Below are positions 7,548 to 14,750 of a DNA stretch of 22,187 bases, one piece after another. How positions within the stretch are numbered: the stretch's first letter is position 1; each line of letters opens with the position of its first letter. The position numbers and the translations under genes were made by a program. The stretch is from an uncultured Alistipes sp. (lineage in GTDB: Bacteria; Bacteroidota; Bacteroidia; Bacteroidales; Rikenellaceae): NCBI GenBank assembly GCA_937895825.1, contig CALBKP010000115.1:1-22187 (forward strand), written 5' to 3'. The notes beneath the pieces are model-generated. The model saw only the letters and a program-made list of their open reading frames with translations, had not been told where the DNA came from and searched no databases.

Positions 7548-7658
7548 AATTTTGGGCTCGAACTTTTCCAGATAGCCTTTGTAACTCCTTGATTATCAGT
7601 GGGCTGAAAAACTTTTCTGAGCCCAAATTTCCAAGTGCTGATAATCAGCAAGTTACAA
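7543..7658. repeat. Interleaved inverted repeats (pseudoknot-like)
   Basis: Arm A (7547-7559, ends TTTGGGCTC) pairs with A' (7619-7630, starts GAGCCCAAA). Arm B (7579-7599, ends TGATTATCAG) pairs with B' (7638-7658, starts CTGATAATCA), 19 of 21 matching. The order A-B-A'-B' is interleaved, not nested. A further hairpin GGGCT/AGCCC (7601-7624) competes with A-A'. The rest of 7463-7777 shows no supported gene. Confidence 0.65.
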
Positions 7659-7717
7659 GCTTGAAAAACAACGAAAGTGGAAAACCGACGCAATGCGCTG
7701 ATTGATAGTCTGTTACA

Positions 7718-7748
7718 CAAAAAATAGACCCCCTTCTCAGGAGGTCTA
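7718..7748 (-). terminator. Terminator of the aquaporin gene
   Basis: An 11-bp stem on the minus strand (ATAGACCTCCT with AGGGGGTCTAT, one G.U pair; 7723-7748), followed by six Ts. Confidence 0.85.
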
Positions 7749-7777
7749 TCTCAAAAATTAGTTTTCGGCTAACCCGA

Positions 7778-8431
7778 TTACTTCTTCTTGCAGCAGCAGC
7801 ACGAAGTGAAGCACTTCCAAACCAAAGCTGAAAGCAAAGCACCTACGAAGGGAGCTACAACGAAGATCCACAACTGCTCAAGGGCTGCGCCACCTGCGAG
7901 GAGTGCGGGGCCGATAGAGCGGGCGGGATTTACAGATGTGCCGGTGATGCCGATACATACAAGGTGTACCAAGACGAGGGTAAGACCGATAAAGAAACCG
8001 GCACGCTCACCTGCGCCACGCTCCGAGTCGGTAATAGCAAGTACAACCAACACAAAGATAAAGGTGAAGACACCCTCGGCGATAAGACCCTGCTGGAGTG
8101 AGATACCCTCCTGCAAGCCGTTAGCACCAAGACCACTTTCGGGAGCGAGGTAGAGGAGAATAGCAGCACCAAGGATAGCACCAGCCACCTGGAATACCAT
8201 ATACATCAAGGCATCGAGCGATGAGATGCGCTTCGAAACCCACGCGGCAAGGGTGATGGCGGGGTTGATATGGCAACCTGAGAAGCCACCGATAGTGTAG
8301 GCCATAGCTACAACCGAGAGACCAAAGGCAAGTGATGTTGCCACGAGGTCAACGCCCGAAAATACGGCAGTACCGCAACCAATCAAAACAAGCACCATAG
8401 TGCCAAGCAACTCTGCAAAATACTTCTTCAT
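7778..8431 (-). CDS. aqpZ: Aquaporin, AqpZ type
   Basis: Water channel of the inner membrane, 217 residues with six transmembrane helices expected. Both pore motifs are present: HINPA (Asn56-Pro57-Ala58) and SVNPAR (Asn168-Pro169-Ala170). The aromatic/arginine filter reads Phe36, His156, Thr165 and Arg171. This is the narrow water-selective set of E. coli AqpZ and not the wide glycerol-facilitator set. The extreme C-terminus is odd: four consecutive cysteines then three lysines (211-217). They are encoded by TGC and AAG triplet runs, so slippage may have shaped this tail. It is a single-gene unit with its own terminator. Its upstream flank is a 180-bp palindromic element whose right arms reach towards nfnB. 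Confidence 0.93.
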   Translation of the reverse strand: MKKYFAELLGTMVLVLIGCGTAVFSGVDLVATSLAFGLSVVAMAYTIGGFSGCHINPAITLAAWVSKRISSLDALMYMVFQVAGAILGAAILLYLAPESGLGANGLQEGISLQQGLIAEGVFTFIFVLVVLAITDSERGAGERAGFFIGLTLVLVHLVCIGITGTSVNPARSIGPALLAGGAALEQLWIFVVAPFVGALLSALVWKCFTSCCCCKKK

Positions 8432-8445
8432 AGCTCTAAAGGAAT

Positions 8446-8625
8446 GTTCAATAAATTAGTAAATATGTTTGCGTTCTGGGAGATTCCTATTTCGGTCGCT
8501 TTTGAATTTATTTTGGGCTCTTTCTCATTTTTGCTCGGTTACAATGCTCGCATTGCGCCCTCCGTAAGAAATGAGAAATATCCTCAAAATAATCTTCAAA
8601 ATCAACTCGACCTAATTTATTGAAC
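8446..8625. repeat. 180-bp palindromic element with 14-bp terminal inverted repeats
   Basis: Perfect 14-bp ends GTTCAATAAATTAG (8446-8459) and CTAATTTATTGAAC (8612-8625). Inside are further paired blocks: an imperfect TTATTTTG...CAAAATAA pair, a perfect 10-bp TTTCTCATTT (8521-8530) with AAATGAGAAA (8569-8578), and a central hairpin CAATGC/GCATTG (8542-8555). The whole could fold into one long stem. It carries no gene. It may be a MITE-like or REP-like element, or a shared terminator/leader between nfnB and aqpZ. Confidence 0.65.
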
Positions 8626-8633
8626 CTCCCTTA

Positions 8634-8669
8634 TTTTTAGTGGTTTACTTCTTTTTAGTTGTTTACATC
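8634..8669. repeat. 18-bp tandem duplication at the nfnB stop
   Basis: TTTTTAGTGGTTTACTTC followed by TTTTTAGTTGTTTACATC, 16 of 18 identical. The second unit spans the nfnB stop codon. The first unit carries another TAA in the same frame. Confidence 0.7.
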
Positions 8670-10057
8670 TTCGACTTGATATACTCATCAATAGCCTTAG
8701 CGCCCTTACGGCCAGCACCCATCGCAAGAATTACGGTGGCAGCGCCAGTTACGGCATCACCGCCCGCAAATACGCCTTCGCGTGAGGTAGCGCCCATCTC
8801 CGAGGCCTCGATACAGCCACGGCGGTTGATGTTCAGGCCACTTGTTGTAGAGGCAATAAGGGGGTTAGGCGAGGTGCCAAGAGCCATAATCACAACATCG
8901 CAGTCGATTGTGAAGTCCGAGCCAACCTTCTCCTGAGGTGAGCGACGACCCGATGCATCGGGCTCGCCAAGCTCCATCTCCACGCAGTTGATGCCCTTGA
9001 CCCAACCATCGTCAGTGCCGAGGATGCGGGTGGGGTTGGTGAGCATACGGAACTCGATGCCCTCCTCCTTGGCGTGGTGTACCTCCTCCTTACGCGCGGG
9101 CAACTCCGCCTCGCCACGACGGTAGACGATAACGGCCTCTGCGCCAAGACGCTTTGCGGTACGCACAGCATCCATAGCAACATTACCACCGCCCACAACA
9201 ACGACCTTGCGGCCTACATAGACGGGGGTATCCGACTTCTCACGATTCCAAGCACCCATAAGGTTTACGCGGGTGAGGAACTCATTTGCCGAGAGCACAC
9301 CGTTGAGGTTCTCGCCCTCGATGCCCATAAAGCGGGGCAGACCAGCACCTGAGCCTACGAAGACGGCATCGTAGCCCTCCTTATCGAGAAGAGAATCGAT
9401 GGTCATAGTACGGCCGATAACCACATCGGTCTCGAACTTAACGCCAAGGCGCTTAACGGCCTCAATCTCGCGAGCCACAACACGCTCCTTGGGCAAGCGG
9501 AACTCAGGAATACCATAGACAAGCACACCGCCCAACTTGTGGAGTGCCTCAAATACATCGACCTCGTAGCCCATCTTTGCAAGGTCAGAAGCACAAGCCA
9601 AGCCTGCAGGACCACTACCTACGATGGCTACACGCTTGCCATTCTTCTCGATAACGGGGGCAACCTCCTCGTCGCTATGAGCCAAAGCCCAGTCGCCAAC
9701 AAAGCGCTCAAGTTTGCCGATAGCCACAGGCTCACCCTTGATGCCCAAGACACACGAGCCCTCGCACTGCGACTCCTGAGGACATACACGGCCACAAATC
9801 GAGGGCAACGAGCTGTCGAGGTGGATAGTGTCGGCAGCGGCACGGATATTACCCTCGGTGAGGTGGTGGATAAAGTCGGGAATATGGATATTCACGGGGC
9901 AGGCAGCAACGCAACGGGGATTCTTGCAGTTGAGGCAACGGGTAGCCTCCAACAACGCCTCCTCCTCGTTATAGCCGTAGCATACCTCCTCGAAGTTGGT
10001 GGCACGCACCTTAGGGTCTTGTTCGCGTACTGCGACGCGCGGTATCTTATTTGCCAT
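8663..10057 (-). CDS. nfnB: NfnB/GltA-type NADPH flavoprotein
   Basis: GltA-like iron-sulfur flavoprotein, 464 residues. Two N-terminal [4Fe-4S] motifs are visible: Cys41/44/49/53 (CLNCKNPRCVAAC) and Cys88/92/98/102. An FAD-binding IVGSGPAG (145-152) is followed by a second Rossmann motif VVVVGGGNVAMDA for NADPH, near residue 285. The C-terminal VFAGGDAVTGAATVILAMGAG closes the FAD site. Alone it could be glutamate synthase small subunit. Its partner directly upstream is a DHODH-K-like FAD/[2Fe-2S] protein, which is the arrangement of NfnAB (NADH-dependent ferredoxin:NADP+ oxidoreductase) or sulfide dehydrogenase SudAB. The reading frames overlap by 11 bases, implying translational coupling. 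No large glutamate synthase gene is near. NfnB is the favoured reading. Confidence 0.88.
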   Translation of the reverse strand: MANKIPRVAVREQDPKVRATNFEEVCYGYNEEEALLEATRCLNCKNPRCVAACPVNIHIPDFIHHLTEGNIRAAADTIHLDSSLPSICGRVCPQESQCEGSCVLGIKGEPVAIGKLERFVGDWALAHSDEEVAPVIEKNGKRVAIVGSGPAGLACASDLAKMGYEVDVFEALHKLGGVLVYGIPEFRLPKERVVAREIEAVKRLGVKFETDVVIGRTMTIDSLLDKEGYDAVFVGSGAGLPRFMGIEGENLNGVLSANEFLTRVNLMGAWNREKSDTPVYVGRKVVVVGGGNVAMDAVRTAKRLGAEAVIVYRRGEAELPARKEEVHHAKEEGIEFRMLTNPTRILGTDDGWVKGINCVEMELGEPDASGRRSPQEKVGSDFTIDCDVVIMALGTSPNPLIASTTSGLNINRRGCIEASEMGATSREGVFAGGDAVTGAATVILAMGAGRKGAKAIDEYIKSKM

Positions 10058-10910
10058 AGCAGTTACATTTATGTTCGTAGTTCTCTGTTGCTGTTCTCTC
10101 CTGATTCTTGTACATAGCCTGACGGCGCATAGCCTCGTCGAAGTCTACCTGATGACCATCGAACTCCGGGCCATCAACGCAAGTAAAGAGGGTCTTGCCA
10201 CCTACCGATACTCGGCAAGCGCCACACATACCTGTGCCATCGACCATCAAGGCGTTGAGCGATACTGTGGTCTGCAACTCCCAAGGCTTGGTTGTAAGGC
10301 AGACAAACTTCATCATAATCATAGGGCCGATACATACGCACTCGTCATATTTGCGACCCTCGACCTCTACAAGCTCCTTCATAAGGCCGGTAACCATACC
10401 CTTGTAGCCCTCCGAGCCATCGTCAGTGGCGATATGTACATTGCCCACCTTCTTCATCTCGTCGATGTAGATAAGCATATCCTTGGTTTTGGCGCCGATG
10501 ATAACATCGCAATCTACGCCGTGCGCCTTGAGCCACTTAACCTGAGGATAAACGGGTGCAGTACCCACACCGCCCGCTACGAAGAGGTACTTGCGCTGGC
10601 GCAACTCCTCAAGAGGCATATGAACAAACTCTGATGGACGACCGAGGGGGCCTGCGAAGTCGGCGAGTGAGTCGCCCTCCTCCAAGGCACAAATCTTCTT
10701 TGTCGACATACCGATGGTCTGCGTAACGATGGTTACGGTGCCAGCCTCGGTATCGTAGTCGGCGATGGTAAGCGGAATACGCTCGCTATTCTCGCCACTA
10801 CGAACGATAACGAACTGACCAGGCTGGGCAGCGCGTGCTACACGCTCGGCGGCAATCTTCATCTCGTAGATGTTCTCCGCCAATTTGCGTTTTTCTACAA
10901 TCTTAAACAT
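10047..10910 (-). CDS. nfnA: NfnA-type FAD/[2Fe-2S] subunit
   Basis: Ferredoxin-reductase-fold protein related to DHODH electron-transfer subunit PyrK, 287 residues. Seen: an FAD-binding beta-barrel with RIPLTIADYD, then an NAD-binding domain with FVAGGVGTAPVYP and the terminal GPMIMM. Last comes a [2Fe-2S] cysteine cluster in DGTGMCGACRV with a fourth Cys in LFTC. In NfnAB this subunit binds NAD(H) and passes electrons to NfnB, coupling NADH and reduced ferredoxin to NADP+ reduction (family knowledge). The start was set at MFKIVEKRKL; an in-frame ATG 21 codons upstream has no homology-like sequence and would run into the preceding gene's end. It follows the DUF1573 gene by about 43 bases and overlaps nfnB by 11. 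Confidence 0.88.
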   Translation of the reverse strand: MFKIVEKRKLAENIYEMKIAAERVARAAQPGQFVIVRSGENSERIPLTIADYDTEAGTVTIVTQTIGMSTKKICALEEGDSLADFAGPLGRPSEFVHMPLEELRQRKYLFVAGGVGTAPVYPQVKWLKAHGVDCDVIIGAKTKDMLIYIDEMKKVGNVHIATDDGSEGYKGMVTGLMKELVEVEGRKYDECVCIGPMIMMKFVCLTTKPWELQTTVSLNALMVDGTGMCGACRVSVGGKTLFTCVDGPEFDGHQVDFDEAMRRQAMYKNQERTATENYEHKCNCYGK

Positions 10911-10953
10911 TTCGTTAGTATTAGGTTTATAATTATTTGTCTCTTCACTTCTG

Positions 10954-12057
10954 TTACCACACGGGTATCGCATTGACTCTAACGAGCTTCATCGGCTGAA
11001 GCATATCGTTTGTTGTCAGCGTTATGCGCCCCGTGAACGGCAGGTCGCTATCGCCGATATATGCGGGGTAGAGCCTGACGATTATCTTAAGTGTCTCGCC
11101 CGGCTTAAGCTCTGCACTCTGCTCAACAATGGCGCGTATGGCGCTTGACGATGACTCCACCTTGCGTATAAATAACGACGACTGACCCTCGTTCACTATT
11201 GTAAACGAGCGCTCCAAAAAGTCGTTAGTGCGATTTACCTCCCCAAATTTAATAATATTTTTCGGAATAACACCCCTCGGAGTCGAAATATCGTCGTATA
11301 AATCGAAATTATCTACCGCGATGGCCTGTGTCGTTACGATATGTTCCGAGACTGAGCCATCTACCGCGAAACGAAACTCATCGTTTAGAGTGCCGTAGCG
11401 TGAGCTCTCAGCCGATAGACGATAGCGAATGATAATATCGCCCGATGCCCCTGCCTCTAACCACTTGGGATAGGTTACCGTAAGTGCTCCCGATGAGCGA
11501 ATGGGCGATAGGGCGATGGTGATAGCCTTGTCCGAAGAGTTGATATAGCCTATGCGCTCCTCTATGGCCTTGCCGTGCTCGATATAGGTGAAGGTGTGGT
11601 GGTTGGTCGTAAGGCGCAAGCCTCCGCCCATATCGAAGGGGTATAGCTCCTCGACACTCTTGTCGCGTGGCGTAACCTCGCCAACAAGGCTAAGGCGTAT
11701 ATCGCCATCGAAGTCCGTAGTGCGAAGATATACCGTGCGGTCGATACGGCCGGGACGGTTCATCGGGTCAAAGCGAATATCGAGCGTTGTGCTCTCTCCC
11801 GCTGCGATAGGTTTGCGGTCAAAGGCTACAGAGGTACAACCACACGAGGTGATAACATCGACTATTGCTACAGGCTCCGTGCCGCTGTTCACCGCCTCGA
11901 AACGGCAGACTACCGAGCCACCATCCTCCCGGATATGCCCATAGTCGCCCACCGTGGAGTGAAACTTAAGCGCACTCTCTCGCTGTTGCGCCTCGACCGC
12001 TGAGGGTAGAAGGGCAATGGCGAGGGCTACAAATATATATAATAGGCGGTGTTTCAT
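10954..12057 (-). CDS. Secreted DUF1573 protein
   Basis: A 367-residue exported protein of the DUF1573 family, common in Bacteroidota and of unknown function. A signal peptide ends near VEA|QQ (residue 23). The first Ig-like DUF1573 domain carries the family hallmark SCGCT (Cys72, Cys74) with a G(D/E)STTLDIRFDP stretch. A second Ig/HYDIN-like domain fills the C-terminus (from GEVNRTNDFLERSF to the end), and there the CGC motif is replaced by serines. The start was chosen at MKHRLLYIF; upstream in-frame codons lie in the AT-rich promoter. It is the first gene of the operon with nfnA and nfnB. Pairing an envelope protein with a cytosolic redox complex is unexplained; it may be mere read-through. 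Confidence 0.82.
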   Translation of the reverse strand: MKHRLLYIFVALAIALLPSAVEAQQRESALKFHSTVGDYGHIREDGGSVVCRFEAVNSGTEPVAIVDVITSCGCTSVAFDRKPIAAGESTTLDIRFDPMNRPGRIDRTVYLRTTDFDGDIRLSLVGEVTPRDKSVEELYPFDMGGGLRLTTNHHTFTYIEHGKAIEERIGYINSSDKAITIALSPIRSSGALTVTYPKWLEAGASGDIIIRYRLSAESSRYGTLNDEFRFAVDGSVSEHIVTTQAIAVDNFDLYDDISTPRGVIPKNIIKFGEVNRTNDFLERSFTIVNEGQSSLFIRKVESSSSAIRAIVEQSAELKPGETLKIIVRLYPAYIGDSDLPFTGRITLTTNDMLQPMKLVRVNAIPVW

Positions 12058-12061
12058 ATTA

Positions 12062-12069
12062 CAAAGATA
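12062..12069 (-). promoter_or_regulatory. Putative -7 box of the DUF1573-nfnAB operon
   Basis: TATCTTTG on the minus strand matches TAnnTTTG but ends only 4 bases before the ATG, so the mRNA would be nearly leaderless. No matching -33 box is seen. Confidence 0.35.
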
Positions 12070-12129
12070 TTGTTTTCGGGCGGTTTTTTGGCATAATGCA
12101 CATTTTTTTTGAAAATTTTTGCAAAAATA

Positions 12130-12160
12130 TTTGCAGAATAAAAAAAATGCCTTACCTTTG
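12130..12160 (+). promoter_or_regulatory. Promoter of tRNA-Asn
   Basis: TTTG (12130-12133), 19-base spacer, TACCTTTG (12153-12160): full match to the Bacteroidota housekeeping consensus. It is nearly identical to the promoter before tRNA-Val. Confidence 0.85.
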
Positions 12161-12194
12161 CACCGCAATCGAAAGATAACGGTTCTTTTACAAT

Positions 12195-12268
12195 GCCTGA
12201 ATAGCTCAGTTGGTTAGAGCACATGACTGTTAATCATGGGGTCCTAGGTTCAAGTCCTTGTTCAGGCG
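12195..12268 (+). tRNA. tRNA-Asn (GTT anticodon)
   Basis: A 74-nt cloverleaf. The acceptor GCCTGAA/TTCAGGC has 7 pairs, the D stem is GCTC/GAGC, and the anticodon stem is CATGA/TCATG with loop CTGTTAA (anticodon GTT). The T stem CTAGG/CCTTG has one T-T mismatch at 50-64. The discriminator is G and the CCA is not encoded. Confidence 0.95.
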
Positions 12269-12400
12269 CTAAGTGCGAGGGACGCACAATGCTGGTAGCA
12301 AACTGCAGAGGTGAGGCGAAAGCCAAGCCGAAGATAAGCAGACGATGCGGTCGAGCTTCTTAAAAAAGATGACAAGACTCTTAAAAAACTTATCGAAAAA

Positions 12401-12431
12401 TTTGCAGAATAAAAAATAATGCTTACCTTTG
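12401..12431 (+). promoter_or_regulatory. Promoter of tRNA-Val
   Basis: TTTG (12401-12404), 19-base spacer, TACCTTTG (12424-12431). The sequence from -33 to -7 is almost a copy of the tRNA-Asn promoter. Confidence 0.85.
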
Positions 12432-12452
12432 CAGTCCCAAGCCTTACAAAAC

Positions 12453-12527
12453 GGGAGCATAGCTCAGCTGGTTCAGAGCATCTGCCTTACAAGCAGAGGG
12501 TCAGGGGTTCGAATCCCTTTGCTCCCA
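12453..12527 (+). tRNA. tRNA-Val (TAC anticodon)
   Basis: A 75-nt cloverleaf. The acceptor is GGGAGCA/TGCTCCC, the D stem GCTC/GAGC, and the anticodon stem TCTGC/GCAGA with loop CTTACAA (anticodon TAC). The T stem is AGGGG/CCCTT with one G.U pair. The discriminator is A and the CCA is not encoded directly after it. Confidence 0.96.
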
Positions 12528-12537
12528 CAACCATAAG

Positions 12538-12564
12538 CCACTCAGTTTTCTGAGTGGTTTTTTT
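12538..12564 (+). terminator. Terminator of tRNA-Val
   Basis: Perfect stem CCACTCAG/CTGAGTGG with a TTTT loop, followed by seven Ts. Confidence 0.92.
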
Positions 12565-12606
12565 GTTTCTACACTTTGAGTCAAGTAGTGTCGAAGGCAA
12601 TTAAAG

Positions 12607-12698
12607 AAGGGTAGTTAAAGAGTTATGCGCGCTCCGCACTAAAGAGTAGAAACGTATCGATTATACCCCTCTCTACCCTCACTCATTTAACCACCCTT
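12607..12698. repeat. Inverted repeat between tRNA-Val and sod
   Basis: Arms 12607-12623 (AAGGGTAGTTAAAGAGT) and 12681-12698 pair with one mismatch and one bulged base across a 57-base centre. It may end the superoxide dismutase transcript on the minus strand, but it lacks a good T-run. Confidence 0.5.
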
Positions 12699-12720
12699 AA
12701 CAAGTCAATGGCCAATAGGC

Positions 12721-13344
12721 CTACTCCCATACCCTACTTACAGCGGCATAACGTTCATCGACCTTTGCCCAGTCTATAACGTGCCACAAATCCTCCACGG
12801 CATCCTTACGTGCATTACGATAGTCGAGATAGTAGGCATGTTCCCACACGTCGATAGCCAAAAGTGGCGTGAGGTCATCGGTAAGTGGCGTGCCAGCATT
12901 CTGCTTCGATATGATATACAATCGGCCATCCCTATCCGCCGCGAGCCACACCCAACCAGAGCCAAAGAGCGATGTAGCAGCCGTAGTCATACGTCGTTTG
13001 AGGTCGTCGAGCGAACCGAACTCCTCATCTATGGCACGGCGTAACATACCCGAGGGATGGTGCTTAGCCTTGGGCGATAGCTGCTCGAAGAAGAATACAT
13101 GGTTCCACGCCTGCGCAGCGTTGTTAAATATCGCGCCATCGCTACCGAGGACTATCTCCTCCAGCGGCATCGCCGCATAGCGCGTGCCCTCGGTGAGTTC
13201 CGCAAGCTTTGCCACATAGCCAGCATAGTGTTTATCGTGGTGGAAGTGCAACGTCTCGGCCGAGATATATGGCTCGAGAGCGTCGTAGGCATAGGGCAGC
13301 TCGACAACGGCGAGTGCCAGTGTTGCAAGTGTTGTCATCGTCAT
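12721..13344 (-). CDS. sodB: Superoxide dismutase, iron type
   Basis: Dismutes superoxide in the cytosol, 207 residues. The fold signature LPYAYDALEPYIS is present near the N-terminus. Metal ligands are His35, His82 (WNHVFFFEQL), Asp165 and His169 (DVWEHAYYLDY). Gln78 in AAQAWNH sits at the outer-sphere position that marks iron enzymes; manganese enzymes usually carry the Gln elsewhere. Bacteroides enzymes of this family can be cambialistic, so metal use in vivo is not certain. The N-terminus is about 8 residues longer than usual (MTMTTLATLALAV). ATG codons 1 and 3 are both possible starts; no strong ribosome-binding site decides. It is a single gene, as expected for an oxygen-tolerant anaerobe's defence. 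Confidence 0.94.
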   Translation of the reverse strand: MTMTTLATLALAVVELPYAYDALEPYISAETLHFHHDKHYAGYVAKLAELTEGTRYAAMPLEEIVLGSDGAIFNNAAQAWNHVFFFEQLSPKAKHHPSGMLRRAIDEEFGSLDDLKRRMTTAATSLFGSGWVWLAADRDGRLYIISKQNAGTPLTDDLTPLLAIDVWEHAYYLDYRNARKDAVEDLWHVIDWAKVDERYAAVSRVWE

Positions 13345-13384
13345 AATGCGAAATATTTAAGGTTAACACCCTATGCCATACAAC

Positions 13385-13422
13385 AATAGAGCCAAAGAGA
13401 CATTTTACCCTTTGACTCTATT
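13385..13422 (-). terminator. Hairpin after the M64 peptidase gene
   Basis: A 13-bp stem (13385-13397 with 13410-13422), one G.U pair, 12-base loop, 27 bases past the peptidase stop. There is no T-run beyond TTGTTG, so it is probably a weak terminator or a 3'-end-protecting hairpin. Confidence 0.55.
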
Positions 13423-13448
13423 ATCAAGCTATGTGTCAGTATGCTACG

Positions 13449-14735
13449 TTACTCTGCTTGGTGCAAGATAACACGCTCGATGGCACGCTCACATACAGGG
13501 CAGAAACGCTCGGCAGAATTATTACGCATGCGGCAGATATCCGTAGGACGATAGATACCCTTCGAGCGGTAACCACCACCCTCATATACGCCAACGGTGT
13601 AGGCCTTCGTACGCTCGGGAGTGACAGTCGTGGGCACCTCTACACCCTCCTCAACCATATCAGCCCACTTCGACTCGAAGTCGACAAGTGTAGTGATGTT
13701 GGGCTCCCAAGGCTCGTGGGCCACAGAGTGCATCTCGTCGTTATCCAAGTTTCCCTCATAGAAATACTCATCACCGAGGCCTCCGAACGAGTGACCAAAC
13801 TCATGCACCACCACAGGGCGGAATGCAGGGTGATGCGCCGTGGTGAGTGTGTATGAGTTATATATACCGCCACCGCCATACGTATCGGTATTTGCCAAGA
13901 TGATAAAGTGCTCACATGGGATGTTAGTCACAAGATCATACATAGCATATACATTACCCGACGTGAGATAACGCTCCATATAGAATGTCATAAAGTTTGA
14001 ACCCACTGCCGTCTCGCGCCACGCCTCATCCTGCGGAACGCTCACGTTGCTATCACGCGAGGGGCTCTGCACAGCTATAAAGTTAAACTTGTCGCTATGG
14101 CTCTTGAAGGGCTCGTATGCAAGGATCTCATCCGCAGCAATACGCGCATCTGCCATGAACGTATCCATCTCATCGGCGGTATAACCCTCGGCAAGTATCA
14201 CAACGTCGATGCACTCCTTCGAGTCACCGCCCTGGTGCAGGTAGCTAAAGGGCAGAGGCTGTTGTTTCGAGCAATCGCGTATAAGCACATCCTCAGGGTC
14301 GATATTGTGGCGTAGCAATGCTCCCACCTCACCAGTATTTGTGCGAAGCACAAGCTCAGCAACAGCCTTACGCTGGGGCATAGGGGCGAGCAACGTAAAC
14401 TCGAAGCTATGCGCTGCACTCTTAGCCTCGGGCGTGGTTATCCACTCCTGGAAAAGCGACGAAAACGAGCTCTTATATATCACCTCGCCACTCTCCGCAT
14501 CGTACAACGTAAGATCGCCATTACCACGCAATGGCACGCTTGTAAGGTTTATGCGACGACCCCACCAGTTATCCGTTGATGAAAGGCCACGAAGAGCCAC
14601 GAACTGCTCGTCTGCATTGCCTGCAAACGTATAATCAACGCGAAGTGTAGCGTCATCGAAGTTGTCTAAAAAACTCTGTGCAAACAGAGCCGTAGAGCTA
14701 ATAATAGCTACGGCAAAAACTAATAATTTTCTCAT
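13449..14735 (-). CDS. Secreted M64-family metallopeptidase
   Basis: An exported zinc peptidase of the M64 family, 428 residues. The family includes the IgA-cleaving enzyme of Clostridium ramosum. Seen: signal peptide with likely cleavage after ALFA (residue 19), and an M64 N-terminal beta domain of about 130 residues. The catalytic domain starts around IDVVILAEGYTADEM. The zinc motif is HEFGHSFGGLGDEY near residue 310, giving two His, the Glu base and the downstream Asp. A C-terminal CRMRNN...FCPVCERAI suggests a disulfide or metal site. Whether it cleaves IgA is unknown; gut Bacteroidales carry many M64 paralogues. It follows plsY by 15 bases, so both are on one transcript. A hairpin follows its stop. 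Confidence 0.88.
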   Translation of the reverse strand: MRKLLVFAVAIISSTALFAQSFLDNFDDATLRVDYTFAGNADEQFVALRGLSSTDNWWGRRINLTSVPLRGNGDLTLYDAESGEVIYKSSFSSLFQEWITTPEAKSAAHSFEFTLLAPMPQRKAVAELVLRTNTGEVGALLRHNIDPEDVLIRDCSKQQPLPFSYLHQGGDSKECIDVVILAEGYTADEMDTFMADARIAADEILAYEPFKSHSDKFNFIAVQSPSRDSNVSVPQDEAWRETAVGSNFMTFYMERYLTSGNVYAMYDLVTNIPCEHFIILANTDTYGGGGIYNSYTLTTAHHPAFRPVVVHEFGHSFGGLGDEYFYEGNLDNDEMHSVAHEPWEPNITTLVDFESKWADMVEEGVEVPTTVTPERTKAYTVGVYEGGGYRSKGIYRPTDICRMRNNSAERFCPVCERAIERVILHQAE

Positions 14736-14750
14736 ATACGGTTAGTTAGA

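Noticed and set aside
7478..7842. Short frames in the lipoprotein-aquaporin intergenic region
   Set aside because: They run through inverted-repeat arms and the terminator, lack start signals and resemble nothing.
8446..8625. Full insertion sequence
   Set aside because: There are terminal inverted repeats but no transposase frame and no evident target-site duplication; a small non-autonomous element at most.
8663..10057. Glutamate synthase small subunit GltD as the primary call
   Set aside because: No large subunit is near, and the directly coupled partner is an NfnA/PyrK-like protein.
9539..10634. Two open frames of 192 and 212 residues on the plus strand opposite nfnB and nfnA
   Set aside because: The minus-strand proteins carry complete cofactor motifs; the plus-strand frames have low-complexity composition and no recognisable domain.
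12269..12460. 63-residue frame between the two tRNAs on the minus strand
   Set aside because: It crosses the tRNA-Val promoter and has biased composition typical of AT-rich non-coding DNA.
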